Shown one piece after another: positions 25,494 to 33,345 of a stretch of DNA of 64,000 nucleotides (position 1 is its first letter; each line of letters begins with the position of its first letter). The position numbers and the translations under genes are program-made. The notes beneath the pieces are model-generated. The model saw only the letters and a list, made by a program, of their open reading frames with translations, had not been told where the DNA came from and searched no databases. Source of the DNA: BD2-11 sp965115885 (GTDB lineage Bacteria > Gemmatimonadota > Gemmatimonadetes > Longimicrobiales > Gaopeijiaceae). The stretch lies in the NCBI GenBank assembly GCA_965115885.1, contig OZ220479.1, positions 3,348,001 to 3,412,000 on the forward strand, read 5' to 3'.

Positions 25494-25536
25494 AAAAAAA
25501 CCGGGAGGCTGGCATCCCAGCGGATGCCAGCCTCCC
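25494..25536 (-). terminator. Strong intrinsic terminator upstream of PTPS (possible attenuator)
   Basis: On the minus strand a perfect 15-bp stem (arms 25536-25522 and 25517-25503, loop of 4) is followed after two bases by seven T residues (25500-25494). This is a textbook rho-independent terminator. It points toward the PTPS start codon, which begins 37 nt further on. It would therefore stop transcripts arriving from 25.66 kb before the operon. Either it ends a small RNA, or it is the switchable part of a leader that controls pterin synthesis. Confidence 0.85.
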
Positions 25537-25662
25537 GCGGAGGGCGGATGTTCGAAGCCCGGGTACGAATCCTTGGCGACCTCCTCGCGGATTCCGCGGT
25601 CCCCTGGACAGGGGCATTGCGTCCGCCGCAAGAGCCAGTCCCGACTTCATTGTGTTGGCTCA

Positions 25663-25693
25663 ATTATCGCTACCCCCCCAGACAAGCAGGCAA
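25663..25693 (-). promoter_or_regulatory. Putative sigma-70-type promoter for the PTPS leader
   Basis: On the minus strand TTGCCT (25693-25688) and GATAAT (25668-25663) are separated by 19 bases, a little longer than ideal. Transcription would begin near 25656. It would give a leader or small RNA of about 160 nt up to the terminator at 25494, or about 200 nt to the PTPS ATG. The leader begins with GAGCCA, which can pair with a TGGCTC about 18 nt downstream. No known riboswitch class was recognised. Confidence 0.4.
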
Positions 25694-26361
25694 TGTAGCA
25701 TCCTCGGATGCGTTTGTCCAACACGCAAGCCTTGCCCAAAACGGCAAACGAGCCTGAACGAAAAGGCGGTTGCCAACGGGAGTCTAGCCTCAGCCTCGAT
25801 CCGAGACGCTGCGATCATGGAGCACGATCCTGTCGCTCGGTACCGAACGGATCTGCAGCCTCGGCCGGATCCGCAACCTCCCGAACGGCGCCGCCGGGGG
25901 CGGCGTGACGGCCGACGGCTGCGCCGAAACCTACCGCTTCGTCCGCCGGACGCGGGTCTAAATCAAATATCGCCAACGACTTCACGAAGTCCGATAAAGA
26001 GCTTGGCAAAGCGCTCATCGAGAAGGCGACCGACCTTCTTCCCGGGCCAACCACCCGGCGAATTCCGACGGATGGAGCCGGGAGGACCGCTTGGACGCAG
26101 GACGCGCGGACCGGATCGGCGAATGAGTTCCGAGCCGTCGCTTGTCGTCGCGGCGTCGGTCCTCCCCAATCTCGTCTAACTCTAACGGCGGGAGCGCCCG
26201 AACGATGAGGTGGCTTTCAAACGGCAACGACGTAGCGTTGCGACAGCGACAACCGGGCCCGCGTCGGCACGCGCCGATCTTCCCGGGCCGTCGGTCGCCC
26301 GAGATACTCGAGCGAGATTCCCGGCCACCAGGAGTTTCGATCACCGGAGTGGATGCAAATG
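25694..26361 (+). other. Gene-poor gap with probable decayed coding fragments
   Basis: No intact gene is visible. Two protein-like fragments can be read on the plus strand. One (about 25805-25963) reads ETLRSWSTILSLGTERICSL and ends GVTADGCAETYRFVRRTRV before a stop. The next (about 25965-26050) reads ANDFTKSDKELGKALIEKAT and then becomes implausible. They are in different frames and lack starts, so they look like remains of decayed genes, perhaps mobile. I could not assign a family. Confidence 0.35.
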
Positions 26362-26404
26362 CGTCGGCCCCCCGCCCGGAAGGATCCCGGACGGGGGGCC
26401 GACG
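26362..26404 (-). terminator. GC-rich hairpin downstream of the giant lipoprotein gene
   Basis: Two 18-base arms (26362-26379 and 26387-26404) pair with a single G-U-type mismatch and a 7-base loop. The hairpin starts 66 bp past the stop of the minus-strand lipoprotein gene. The following minus-strand bases (GCATTTGCATCC) carry only a short T run. It may therefore act as a weak or factor-assisted terminator. Confidence 0.5.
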
Positions 26405-26469
26405 TTCGGAGGGGCCCGCGACCCCGCCGACCGGTCGACTGCCGGTCGACGGAGCCGGAGCGGTCTACC

Positions 26470-29400
26470 CTATCCGCTCCCCGAGCTCACGGCCGCAATC
26501 GTGACCTTGGGACCCATCTTCCACGGAGTGGGATCGCCGCTCTGTCTGGCTTCGATCCACATGACGATCTCCCCCTGGAGATCCGCCGCCGTGAGACTCA
26601 CCGCGCCGCCGCTCTCCGTTTGGAAGTTGGCGAAGTCCGTGGTCTCCTTGACGCCCTGCACCAGCAACTGTCTCCCGTCCCAGATGCTCGTGCCTCTGGC
26701 TTGGTGATACAGAGTCAGCTTCGCGCCGCCCTGGCCCGCCACGGCCAACTGCCAGACGATCCGCTGATGCGACCTCTCGTTCGTCGTCGCCACCCAGTCG
26801 AGCTGGATCGTGTCGTTGTCCGCGCTGCGACGCGCCTTGATCGACTTCGCCACCGGATCCAGCGCCGGCACCGTCAGGACCAGCGTGTCGGCGTCCAGTA
26901 ACGTGCCCCTACCGCCGGAGGTCGTCCCTATTTTCGAAATCACCCGGACGCTGAACGTGTCGTCGGGCACCACGCGGCCGGTCGCGCAAAGTCTAGAGGA
27001 AACGCCCGGGTCCGAGCAGGCCCGCATCATCCTCCCGTAGTTCGAGGTCGTGACGGTGTCGCCGGGCGGATTCTCGCTATGCCACATGAACCGCCAGTTG
27101 CCGTCCGCGGCCCGATACCAGAACTCGTAGCCCACCGGGGGGACGCTCCCCGTAGGAAGCCCCCATTGGGCCGTGGTGAGGACGCCGGTCTCGGCGACAG
27201 TGAAGTTGGTGTACCGGAACAGGACCTTCGCGCTGTCCTTGTGGACGGCGACGGAATCCCCGACCGAGTTGGCGACGCTGTCCACCACCCCCGGTCCGCG
27301 CTCCACGCTCACGTTCCGTAGCACCCAGGTGCGCGCGTCGATCGTTCCGTAGTCCTTGCTCTCTCCGGGCGCCACCGACACGCGCTGGCTTCCGTTCGGA
27401 TACACGAAGCCCCACCTGTTCTTCGACACCGCGACGTCGTAGGCGCCGAACGGCACGTTGAACGTGAACACACCCGTCTCTCCGGTCGTCATCGAGTCCG
27501 TCGCGGTCGATTCGCCCGCCTTCGTCACCGTGATCTTGAAGCCCGCCAACACCGGACCGCTGAACCCGTCGTTGGAATCCTTCACCCGGCCGGTGATCGT
27601 CGCGTTCACGAAGCCCGTGAAGTTGATCCCCGAGATCGCCGCGCCCGTGTGCGCCGGCACCGTGATCGACTCCGGCGCGAAGCTCATGCCCTTCTTCATT
27701 GCGCGCACCATCGCCGTCCCGCCCACGTCCTGGCCCTTCACCTCCGCCATGTAGCTCCCGTCCGCGCCCGTCACCAGCTTCCCGTTCGACGCCTTGTTCT
27801 CCGGCGCCACCCACTTGGTTTCGCCGCTGTACTGCACCTGGATCTCCGCGCCCGCCACCGCCGCGCCGCTCCCCGACGCCGTCACCTTCCCGCTCACCGT
27901 CGCCTTCGAGGCCGTGCCCCCGAACGCGATGTCCACCATCTCCAGTCCGTTCGCCACGAACGCCCGCACCGAGTCCTTCGTCGTCGTCGCGCCCTTCGTC
28001 GCCTTCACGAAGAACTTGTTCGTCATCGCGCTCCGCGACGCCGAGGACACCCCCGCGATCACGTAGCGTCCGTACAGGTCCGTCATCGCCGTCTTCCCGT
28101 TCGCCGTCACCGTCGCGCTGTCGATCGGGAACCCGTCGCTCCCCTTCACCCGCCCGTACACCGTACCCGTCGACGGCGTCACCTCCAGCTCCACCGCTCC
28201 GCTCAGCGGGCTCAACGCAGTGCCCAGCTCCATGCCACCCTTCTTGCGCACCCGCCAGCCCGCCGACGCCTTCGCTTCGTACGCGCCCGCCGCCAGCTTC
28301 CCGAAATCGAACTGGTACGTCTCGTCCACCGTCTTCGTCGTCGCCACGTCCTTCGCCAGCGCCGCGAACGTCTTCGCCTCGCCCGCCAGGTTCTTCCCCT
28401 CGACCGGCGTCAGGTCCACCGTCACCCCCGGGTTCTTCCGGTTCATCGTGTCCGTCGAGAACCCGTCCCCCGAACTCGCCGCCGTCACGCTCTTGCGCCA
28501 CACCTCGCCCTTCACCGAATGCGTCGTCACGTACGCGAACGACGCGCACTCGTCGTGGTCCTGAGGAAGCGTCTCCTGCAACGGACACAGCGAGACCGTG
28601 TGCCCGAATCCGCCCTCCGACCCGAACGCTCCGCCCATCAGCCCGTTCGCCTCCGCGTCCCGGTACGCCTCGAGCTCGTCCGGTTCCAACAACTTGATCC
28701 CCGCCGTCGTACCCGCCGCGCTCTCGTTCGCGCGAACCACCACGTCGTAGTCCGTCGGCACGTGCAGGAACGTCACCACCCCGTCCTTCTCGCTCATGTG
28801 CTTCGAATCCCACTCCTCCTTCGTGAACGAGCGCGACCGGCCCGTTCCGCTCATGTAGCGCAGCGACACGTCCACGTACCCCGTCTTCGCCCGCTCGTCC
28901 CCGCCCAGCACGTTCCCCGTGTACCCCTCCACCTGATCCTTCTCGTGGTGCACGTACACCTTCAACGTCTGCGTCGCGTAGCTCGCCTCGAGCGTCCCCG
29001 CTTCCATCGTCTCGCCCGCCAGCTTCAGACCCGTGTGCGTGTACTCCACAGCCTCCGACTCGTACTTCTCCCCACCGTCCAACTCGTCCTCCTGGTCCTT
29101 CGCCAGCATGAACGCGTAGGTCGTCGGCACCGACTCCGCCGTCGTCTCCAGCTTCGCCATGCCCTCCTCGTCCAGCTTCTTCGGCGCGCCCTCCACCGTC
29201 TCCTCCCCCGACGTCACGCCGATCGCCCAGCCGCCCAACGCCACGCCCCCGCCCAACTCCGTCTTCACCGTCTTCCCGCTCACCGACACGTCCACCTTCA
29301 TGTTCACCACGTCGGCCACGTTCTTCGCCGACACCCTCCACTCCTGAGGATCCCACTTCACCGCCTGCTTGCCCGCTTCCATGTCCACGCTGTAGCCGTC

Positions 29401-31128
29401 CGCAACGACCGTCGCGTACACCGTGTGGCCCGTCGTGCCCGCGCGCGCCACACGGATCGACGCCATGCCCTCGTCGTCCGTCACGCCGCTCCCCGACATG
29501 TTCTCCCCGCCCATGTCCGCGTACAGGCTCACCTTCGCGTCCGGCAACGCGTCCCCCAGCGCCTCCCCGCTCTTCAACTTCACCTCGAAGTCCACCGTCG
29601 TGTGCGTTATGTCGAACGGCAACGACCGCGTCGCCGCCTCCCCGACTCCCAACTCCACCACGTAGCCCGTCGACGGACCCCCGTACGCCACGTCGTGCTT
29701 CGCCAGCATCGCCGACGCATCCGCGTCGATCAGCACCACCAGCTGGTACGAGCCCGCCTTCAGACCCTCGAACGAGAACCCGCCCTCCTCGTCCGTCGCG
29801 CCCAAGCGCTGCTCGTTCACCCCAGGGCCCACCAGCGCCACCGGGATCCCCGCTCGCATCAGCGCATGCTCCCCCTCGTCGAACATGTCGTTCTTCGTTC
29901 CCTCGTCCACGTACGCCATCCCCGACACGCTCGCCGTCGTCGCGTGCTCCCCCTCGAAGTTCACGATCTTCGACTCGTCGTCCGCCACCGTCACGTCCAT
30001 GCTCGTCGTCCCGAACACGTACGCCTCGCCCTCCACCCCGATCGACACCGCGTAGTCCCCCGCCGCCAACCCCGTGAACGCGTACTGCCCGCTCGCGTCC
30101 GTCGTCTCCGTTCGCTCCTCGTCCGCCCCCGACAGCGTCACCTCGACCCCGCTCAATCCCATCCCCTCCACGCTCACCCGACCGCTGATCCCCGACGTCC
30201 GCAGCAACACCCCCGTGAACGACACCGTCGCCGTCTCGTCCATCTCCACGCTCACGTCCCGCGACGTCGACGCGAACTCGTAGTCTTCCGCCTCGAACCC
30301 GCCCGCGATGCTCACCTCGTACGCGCCCGCGCGCAGTTCCCCGAACCGGTACATCCCGTCCGCGTCCGTCGTCGCCCTGCGGCTCTCCTCCGCAGGACCG
30401 CCCGACAGCGTCACCGTCACCCCCGCCAACCCCTCGCCCTCGATCGCCACACGACCCTCCACCGCCGACGTGCGCACGTAGTGGCCCGTGAAGTCCGCGT
30501 TCCCAACCTCGCCCGCCTCCACCTCCACCTCCATCGCCTTCGTCTCGAACGTCACGTCCTCCGGGTAGCCCGAGATCTCCACCGTGTACCTACCCGCGCG
30601 AAGCCCCGTGAACGCGAACCCGCCGTCCATACCCGTCCGCGCCGTCTCGCCCATCGCGTGCTCCCCGCCCAACGTCACCGTCACCCCCGACAGCGTCTCC
30701 GGCTGCCCGTCCCCTCCGCTCATCGCCGCGTCCGACGCCACCACCGCTCCCACCACCGCCGACGAACGCACGTACTCCCCCGCGAAACTCAACCGCACGT
30801 TCTCCCCGTCCGTCGCGATCGTCGCCGACTGCGTCGCCTGCGCGAACGTCGCGTCCTCCGGGTAGCCCGAGATCGTCACCGTGTACGTCCCCGCCTCCAC
30901 TCCCGAGAACGAGAAGTCGCCGCCCGCGCCCGTCGTCGCGCTCGCGCCCGACGACAGCGTCGCCGTCACCCCCGCGGCCGCCGTCCCCTCGATCGTCACC
31001 GTGCCCGAGATCGTGCCCACCGGCGTCGGCGGGGGCGGCGGATCCACCGGCGGCGGGGAACCCTCGTCGCACGCCGCGAGGACGAGCGACGCCAGCGTTG
31101 CCGTGGTCAAGAGCTTGAGTCTGTTCAT
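26470..31128 (-). CDS. Giant Ig/carboxypeptidase-regulatory-like repeat lipoprotein
   Basis: A 1,552-residue predicted surface lipoprotein. The signal peptide ends LASLVLAAC (Cys20), followed by a Pro-rich linker (PPPVDPPPPPTPVG). From residue about 40 come four repeats of about 90 residues. Each has the pattern V-x-G-R-V, G-L-x-G-V-x-V-T-L, T-D-x-x-G-x-Y-x-F-x-G-L-x-A-G-x-Y, V-x-I and a closing V-x-F-x-G. This is the CarboxypepD_reg/SdrD-B-like fold. More divergent copies follow to about residue 600 and reappear at 1010-1270 (VYGRVKGSDGFPIDSATVT; ITGRVKDSNDGFSGPVLAG). The C-terminal 280 residues resemble fibronectin-like domains. Such proteins usually adhere or bind polymers; the ligand is unknown. 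The ribosome site is GGGAAGG. Codon choice is unusually uniform, leaving a 3.5-kb stop-free stretch on the opposite strand. Confidence 0.85.
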   Translation of the reverse strand: MNRLKLLTTATLASLVLAACDEGSPPPVDPPPPPTPVGTISGTVTIEGTAAAGVTATLSSGASATTGAGGDFSFSGVEAGTYTVTISGYPEDATFAQATQSATIATDGENVRLSFAGEYVRSSAVVGAVVASDAAMSGGDGQPETLSGVTVTLGGEHAMGETARTGMDGGFAFTGLRAGRYTVEISGYPEDVTFETKAMEVEVEAGEVGNADFTGHYVRTSAVEGRVAIEGEGLAGVTVTLSGGPAEESRRATTDADGMYRFGELRAGAYEVSIAGGFEAEDYEFASTSRDVSVEMDETATVSFTGVLLRTSGISGRVSVEGMGLSGVEVTLSGADEERTETTDASGQYAFTGLAAGDYAVSIGVEGEAYVFGTTSMDVTVADDESKIVNFEGEHATTASVSGMAYVDEGTKNDMFDEGEHALMRAGIPVALVGPGVNEQRLGATDEEGGFSFEGLKAGSYQLVVLIDADASAMLAKHDVAYGGPSTGYVVELGVGEAATRSLPFDITHTTVDFEVKLKSGEALGDALPDAKVSLYADMGGENMSGSGVTDDEGMASIRVARAGTTGHTVYATVVADGYSVDMEAGKQAVKWDPQEWRVSAKNVADVVNMKVDVSVSGKTVKTELGGGVALGGWAIGVTSGEETVEGAPKKLDEEGMAKLETTAESVPTTYAFMLAKDQEDELDGGEKYESEAVEYTHTGLKLAGETMEAGTLEASYATQTLKVYVHHEKDQVEGYTGNVLGGDERAKTGYVDVSLRYMSGTGRSRSFTKEEWDSKHMSEKDGVVTFLHVPTDYDVVVRANESAAGTTAGIKLLEPDELEAYRDAEANGLMGGAFGSEGGFGHTVSLCPLQETLPQDHDECASFAYVTTHSVKGEVWRKSVTAASSGDGFSTDTMNRKNPGVTVDLTPVEGKNLAGEAKTFAALAKDVATTKTVDETYQFDFGKLAAGAYEAKASAGWRVRKKGGMELGTALSPLSGAVELEVTPSTGTVYGRVKGSDGFPIDSATVTANGKTAMTDLYGRYVIAGVSSASRSAMTNKFFVKATKGATTTKDSVRAFVANGLEMVDIAFGGTASKATVSGKVTASGSGAAVAGAEIQVQYSGETKWVAPENKASNGKLVTGADGSYMAEVKGQDVGGTAMVRAMKKGMSFAPESITVPAHTGAAISGINFTGFVNATITGRVKDSNDGFSGPVLAGFKITVTKAGESTATDSMTTGETGVFTFNVPFGAYDVAVSKNRWGFVYPNGSQRVSVAPGESKDYGTIDARTWVLRNVSVERGPGVVDSVANSVGDSVAVHKDSAKVLFRYTNFTVAETGVLTTAQWGLPTGSVPPVGYEFWYRAADGNWRFMWHSENPPGDTVTTSNYGRMMRACSDPGVSSRLCATGRVVPDDTFSVRVISKIGTTSGGRGTLLDADTLVLTVPALDPVAKSIKARRSADNDTIQLDWVATTNERSHQRIVWQLAVAGQGGAKLTLYHQARGTSIWDGRQLLVQGVKETTDFANFQTESGGAVSLTAADLQGEIVMWIEARQSGDPTPWKMGPKVTIAAVSSGSG

Positions 31129-31530
31129 GGTACCTTCCCTTGCGAAGGGTGAATCGGAGGGTCGCAGCGCCGCCGCACCCTGCGACGGCCGCCCCCCGGG
31201 GACATGCGCCGACCGACGCCCGGAAGACCCGGGCCCGTGCCGACGCACGAAAGCGTTGCGCGGCGCGCGCCTAGGGCCAAGCGCGTGCGCGGAGATCGAA
31301 AACCGCAGTGGACGGAAACTCCGCCGACGCGCCGGGCGTCGGCTCGCGAGGAATCCGCGACGGAGAACGTGGCGCCACGCGCCGAACGGACGCACGGATA
31401 CGACGGGTTGCGGCCCGCCTTCGCAGGCGAAGGCGTAGCCGGAAACTTCCGGATCCGGAAGAGGAAGAAGCCCCGCGACCCCCGAGAAGAACCCCGCGAA
31501 AGAGTGCGGGGAGCCCCGCCTTTACTGAAC

Positions 31531-31610
31531 CGGGCTGGCGGGCTGGCGGGCTGGCGGGCTGGCGGGCTGGCGGGCTGGCGGGCTGGCGGGCTGGCGGGCT
31601 GGCGGGCTGG
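31531..31610 (+). repeat. Perfect 8-bp tandem repeat, 10 copies
   Basis: The unit CGGGCTGG is repeated ten times without a mismatch over 80 bp, about 400 bp upstream of the giant lipoprotein start. Because 8 is not a multiple of 3, slippage would shift any reading frame. Read on the minus strand it gives a repeated ARQPASPP peptide, but no gene is supported there. The perfect array suggests recent expansion by slipped-strand synthesis. Confidence 0.9.
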
Positions 31611-31905
31611 CCTCCCCGCGAGCCTACGGACTCGCGCGCCCTCCGGCAAGGCTCGCGCCCGCGCGCCTCCGCGCGCCGACGGCGACTCCGGCCGGTTCGA
31701 GTCGCGGGCGTCGCGGCCCGCGTTCTCCCGGGCCGCGACCCCGCGGACCCGGTACAGGTGTTCGACGCTCATGTCGTAGCGCGTGTCCCCTGTGTGTAGC
31801 GTGACTCGACGACGGCATTCCTATGCAAACCCCGTGCCGAAAACGGCAATATTCTGCAAATGCTTGCATATAAACAGGTTGTGGCTCCATCTCCGTGCCT
31901 TGAAG

Positions 31906-31962
31906 CCTCGGAAATCCGAGGAAACCTCAGAAATCTGAGGCCCTCCCCTCAGATTTCCGAGG
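31906..31962 (+). repeat. Cluster of three 16-bp palindromes
   Basis: Three related elements lie at 31906-31921, 31925-31940 and 31947-31962. They read CCTCGGAAATCCGAGG, CCTCAGAAATCTGAGG and CCTCAGATTTCCGAGG. The first two are perfect 6-bp-arm inverted repeats with an AAAT centre. The third is inverted and combines one arm of each, so elements can also pair with one another. They begin 22 bp past the stop of the minus-strand metalloprotease gene. No T run follows, so operator sites or REP-like hairpins fit better than a terminator. Confidence 0.75.
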
Positions 31963-31984
31963 CCCTCTCCGTCCCGGCCGACCT

Positions 31985-32710
31985 TCAGCTCCCAGAAGGC
32001 GCGCGCACGGCCGCAAGATCCACAGGAAGGTCCACAGGAGTCATGTAGAGCGACCGAAGCGTGCTGCGGTCTCTCGCGCTGGGCGCCGACGGCAGGTCGG
32101 GGCCCGCCCACATGACGTCGGACGAATCCGGCGAATGACTCAGAATGCCCAGCACATGCCCCATCTCGTGCAACACCAGCCGCTCGAGCAACTCCTGGTC
32201 CCCGGTTCGGCGGACGACCACGCGGTAGATCACCCGCGACGCCTCTCCATCCCGGCGCGGCCAGCTACGCAGCGCCCTCCGGGAATCGTTCAGGCACCCG
32301 AGGGTGGACGCCGCGCCCGTCACCGGTCCAAGACACCCCACAGGCACCGAAAGAACGCCCGGCGCATCGTGCCAGCGCAACACCGCCCGCGCTTCGTCCA
32401 GATCGACGGCCTCCCGCAACCGAACTTCGCCGAACACGGCGACCGCACGCCACGCCCGAGCGGCGCGCAGGAAGGCCCGGCGCAGTCCGGCAGCGTTTTC
32501 CGGTTCCTCGCCCAGGTAGACCGGCACCGTTTCGCCCCGCTCCCAGCGGAAGGTGCGGGCGTCCGCGCGACCGTCGGCGCCGTGAACGACCAGTCGAAAG
32601 TCGTAGGGCCCCGGGAGGCCCGGAAGAGTCGGGCTCTCGCACGCCAGGGCAAACACCATGCACGCGACGACCGCACGCCGCTTCGGAAAAGCGTCTCGCC
32701 GCGCGCTCAC
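31985..32710 (-). CDS. Matrixin-like zinc metalloprotease lipoprotein
   Basis: Predicted envelope protease of 241 residues from GTG 32710. The signal peptide ends VFALAC (Cys24). The zinc motif HEMGHVLGILSH (HExxHxxGxxH, metzincin type) is followed by SSDVMWAG, a Met-turn-like segment, as in family M10. An upstream beta domain contains the repeated wording RFRWERGETVPVYLGEEPE, and two Cys (VGCLGPVTG, TLGCLND) may form a disulfide. The GTG overlaps the stop of the upstream outer-membrane protein gene by four bases. The substrate is unknown. Confidence 0.8.
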   Translation of the reverse strand: MSARRDAFPKRRAVVACMVFALACESPTLPGLPGPYDFRLVVHGADGRADARTFRWERGETVPVYLGEEPENAAGLRRAFLRAARAWRAVAVFGEVRLREAVDLDEARAVLRWHDAPGVLSVPVGCLGPVTGAASTLGCLNDSRRALRSWPRRDGEASRVIYRVVVRRTGDQELLERLVLHEMGHVLGILSHSPDSSDVMWAGPDLPSAPSARDRSTLRSLYMTPVDLPVDLAAVRAPSGS

Positions 32711-33345
32711 GGATCCCACCCCCGAACGGGCACCGCCAGATGGACCAGGAACCGCGTCACCGCGCCCGCCCCGACCCCGGCCTCCGCCAGCGGGTCCGGA
32801 TCGAACTCGTGCCGGTGTCCCTCGACCATCCCGATCCACGGCAAGGGACCGGGAAGACGATATCCGACTCCCGCGGCGAGAAGCACGCCGGTGCGTTCGC
32901 TCCCCTCGAGCAAGTTCACGTCGCCGCTCAGGTACAGCGTCTTGCCCGCCCCGACGCGCACGTCCAGCTCCCGGAACGGGAGCGGAACCCGGACTCCGCC
33001 GAGGACGTGGACGACGGTCGCACGGCCGGCCGACCAAACGTAGCCCCCGCTCCTGCCCATCACCCGGACGACGCTCGTCCCGGCGCGCACCTCGAACGCC
33101 AGGGGCGGCTCGGGTCGAACCGCCAGGGCCAACTCCGCGAACGGGGCGAGGGCGGGACCCATCTCCAAGTCGCGCACCGTCGCCTCGAACTCGGCGGGCA
33201 CCAGGGCGACTCCGCGCACGAAGGGCGTCGAGTACGCTACGCCCGCCCGCACCTCCACCGCGACCGAGGCCTGGGCTGCTCCCGGCGCGGCGGCCGCGCC
33301 CGGCAAACCGAGGGCTAGCACTAGCACCCCGAGCCCCACCCTCAC
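32707..33345 (-). CDS. Outer-membrane beta-barrel-like protein
   Basis: A 212-residue exported protein. The GTG at 33345 opens a signal peptide (GVLVLALGLPGAAAAPGAAQA). The mature part is a series of alternating strands separated by turns (VAVEVRAGVAYSTPF; AFEVRAGTSVVRVMG; ATVVHVLGGVRVPLPFRELDVRVGAGKTLYL; GVLLAAGVGYRLPG; AGAVTRFLVHLAVPV). The pattern resembles small 8-stranded OmpA/OmpW-like barrels. No family is named with confidence. Both ends overlap neighbours by four bases (endonuclease IV upstream, matrixin downstream), so all three are translated from one message. Confidence 0.7.
   Translation of the reverse strand: MRVGLGVLVLALGLPGAAAAPGAAQASVAVEVRAGVAYSTPFVRGVALVPAEFEATVRDLEMGPALAPFAELALAVRPEPPLAFEVRAGTSVVRVMGRSGGYVWSAGRATVVHVLGGVRVPLPFRELDVRVGAGKTLYLSGDVNLLEGSERTGVLLAAGVGYRLPGPLPWIGMVEGHRHEFDPDPLAEAGVGAGAVTRFLVHLAVPVRGWDP

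Larger units (their letters stand above)
31129..31984 (+). other. Long intergenic region with repeats and locally AT-rich DNA
   Basis: 856 bp between two minus-strand genes with no convincing gene. It contains a perfect 8-bp tandem repeat (31531-31610), an AT-rich stretch (about 31815-31890) and a palindrome cluster (31906-31962). The AT-rich stretch carries GCCG-AAAA-CGGC and TGCAA-ATGC-TTGCA inverted repeats. On the minus strand near 31770 a short fragment reads RYDMSVEHLYRVRG. It weakly resembles the SVAHLYNLRRS segment of the rve transposase whose relics lie elsewhere in the window. The promoter of the giant lipoprotein must lie here, but no clear -35/-10 pair stands out. Confidence 0.5.

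Noticed and set aside
27649..31152. Very long open frame antisense to the giant lipoprotein
   Set aside because: Its translation is almost only Arg, His, Pro, Val and Leu with no domain. It results from uniform codon use on the other strand.
31624..31890. Minus-strand frame MEPQPVYMQAFAEYC… in the AT-rich region
   Set aside because: It crosses several inverted repeats, quickly becomes Arg/Gly-rich and has no ribosome site.
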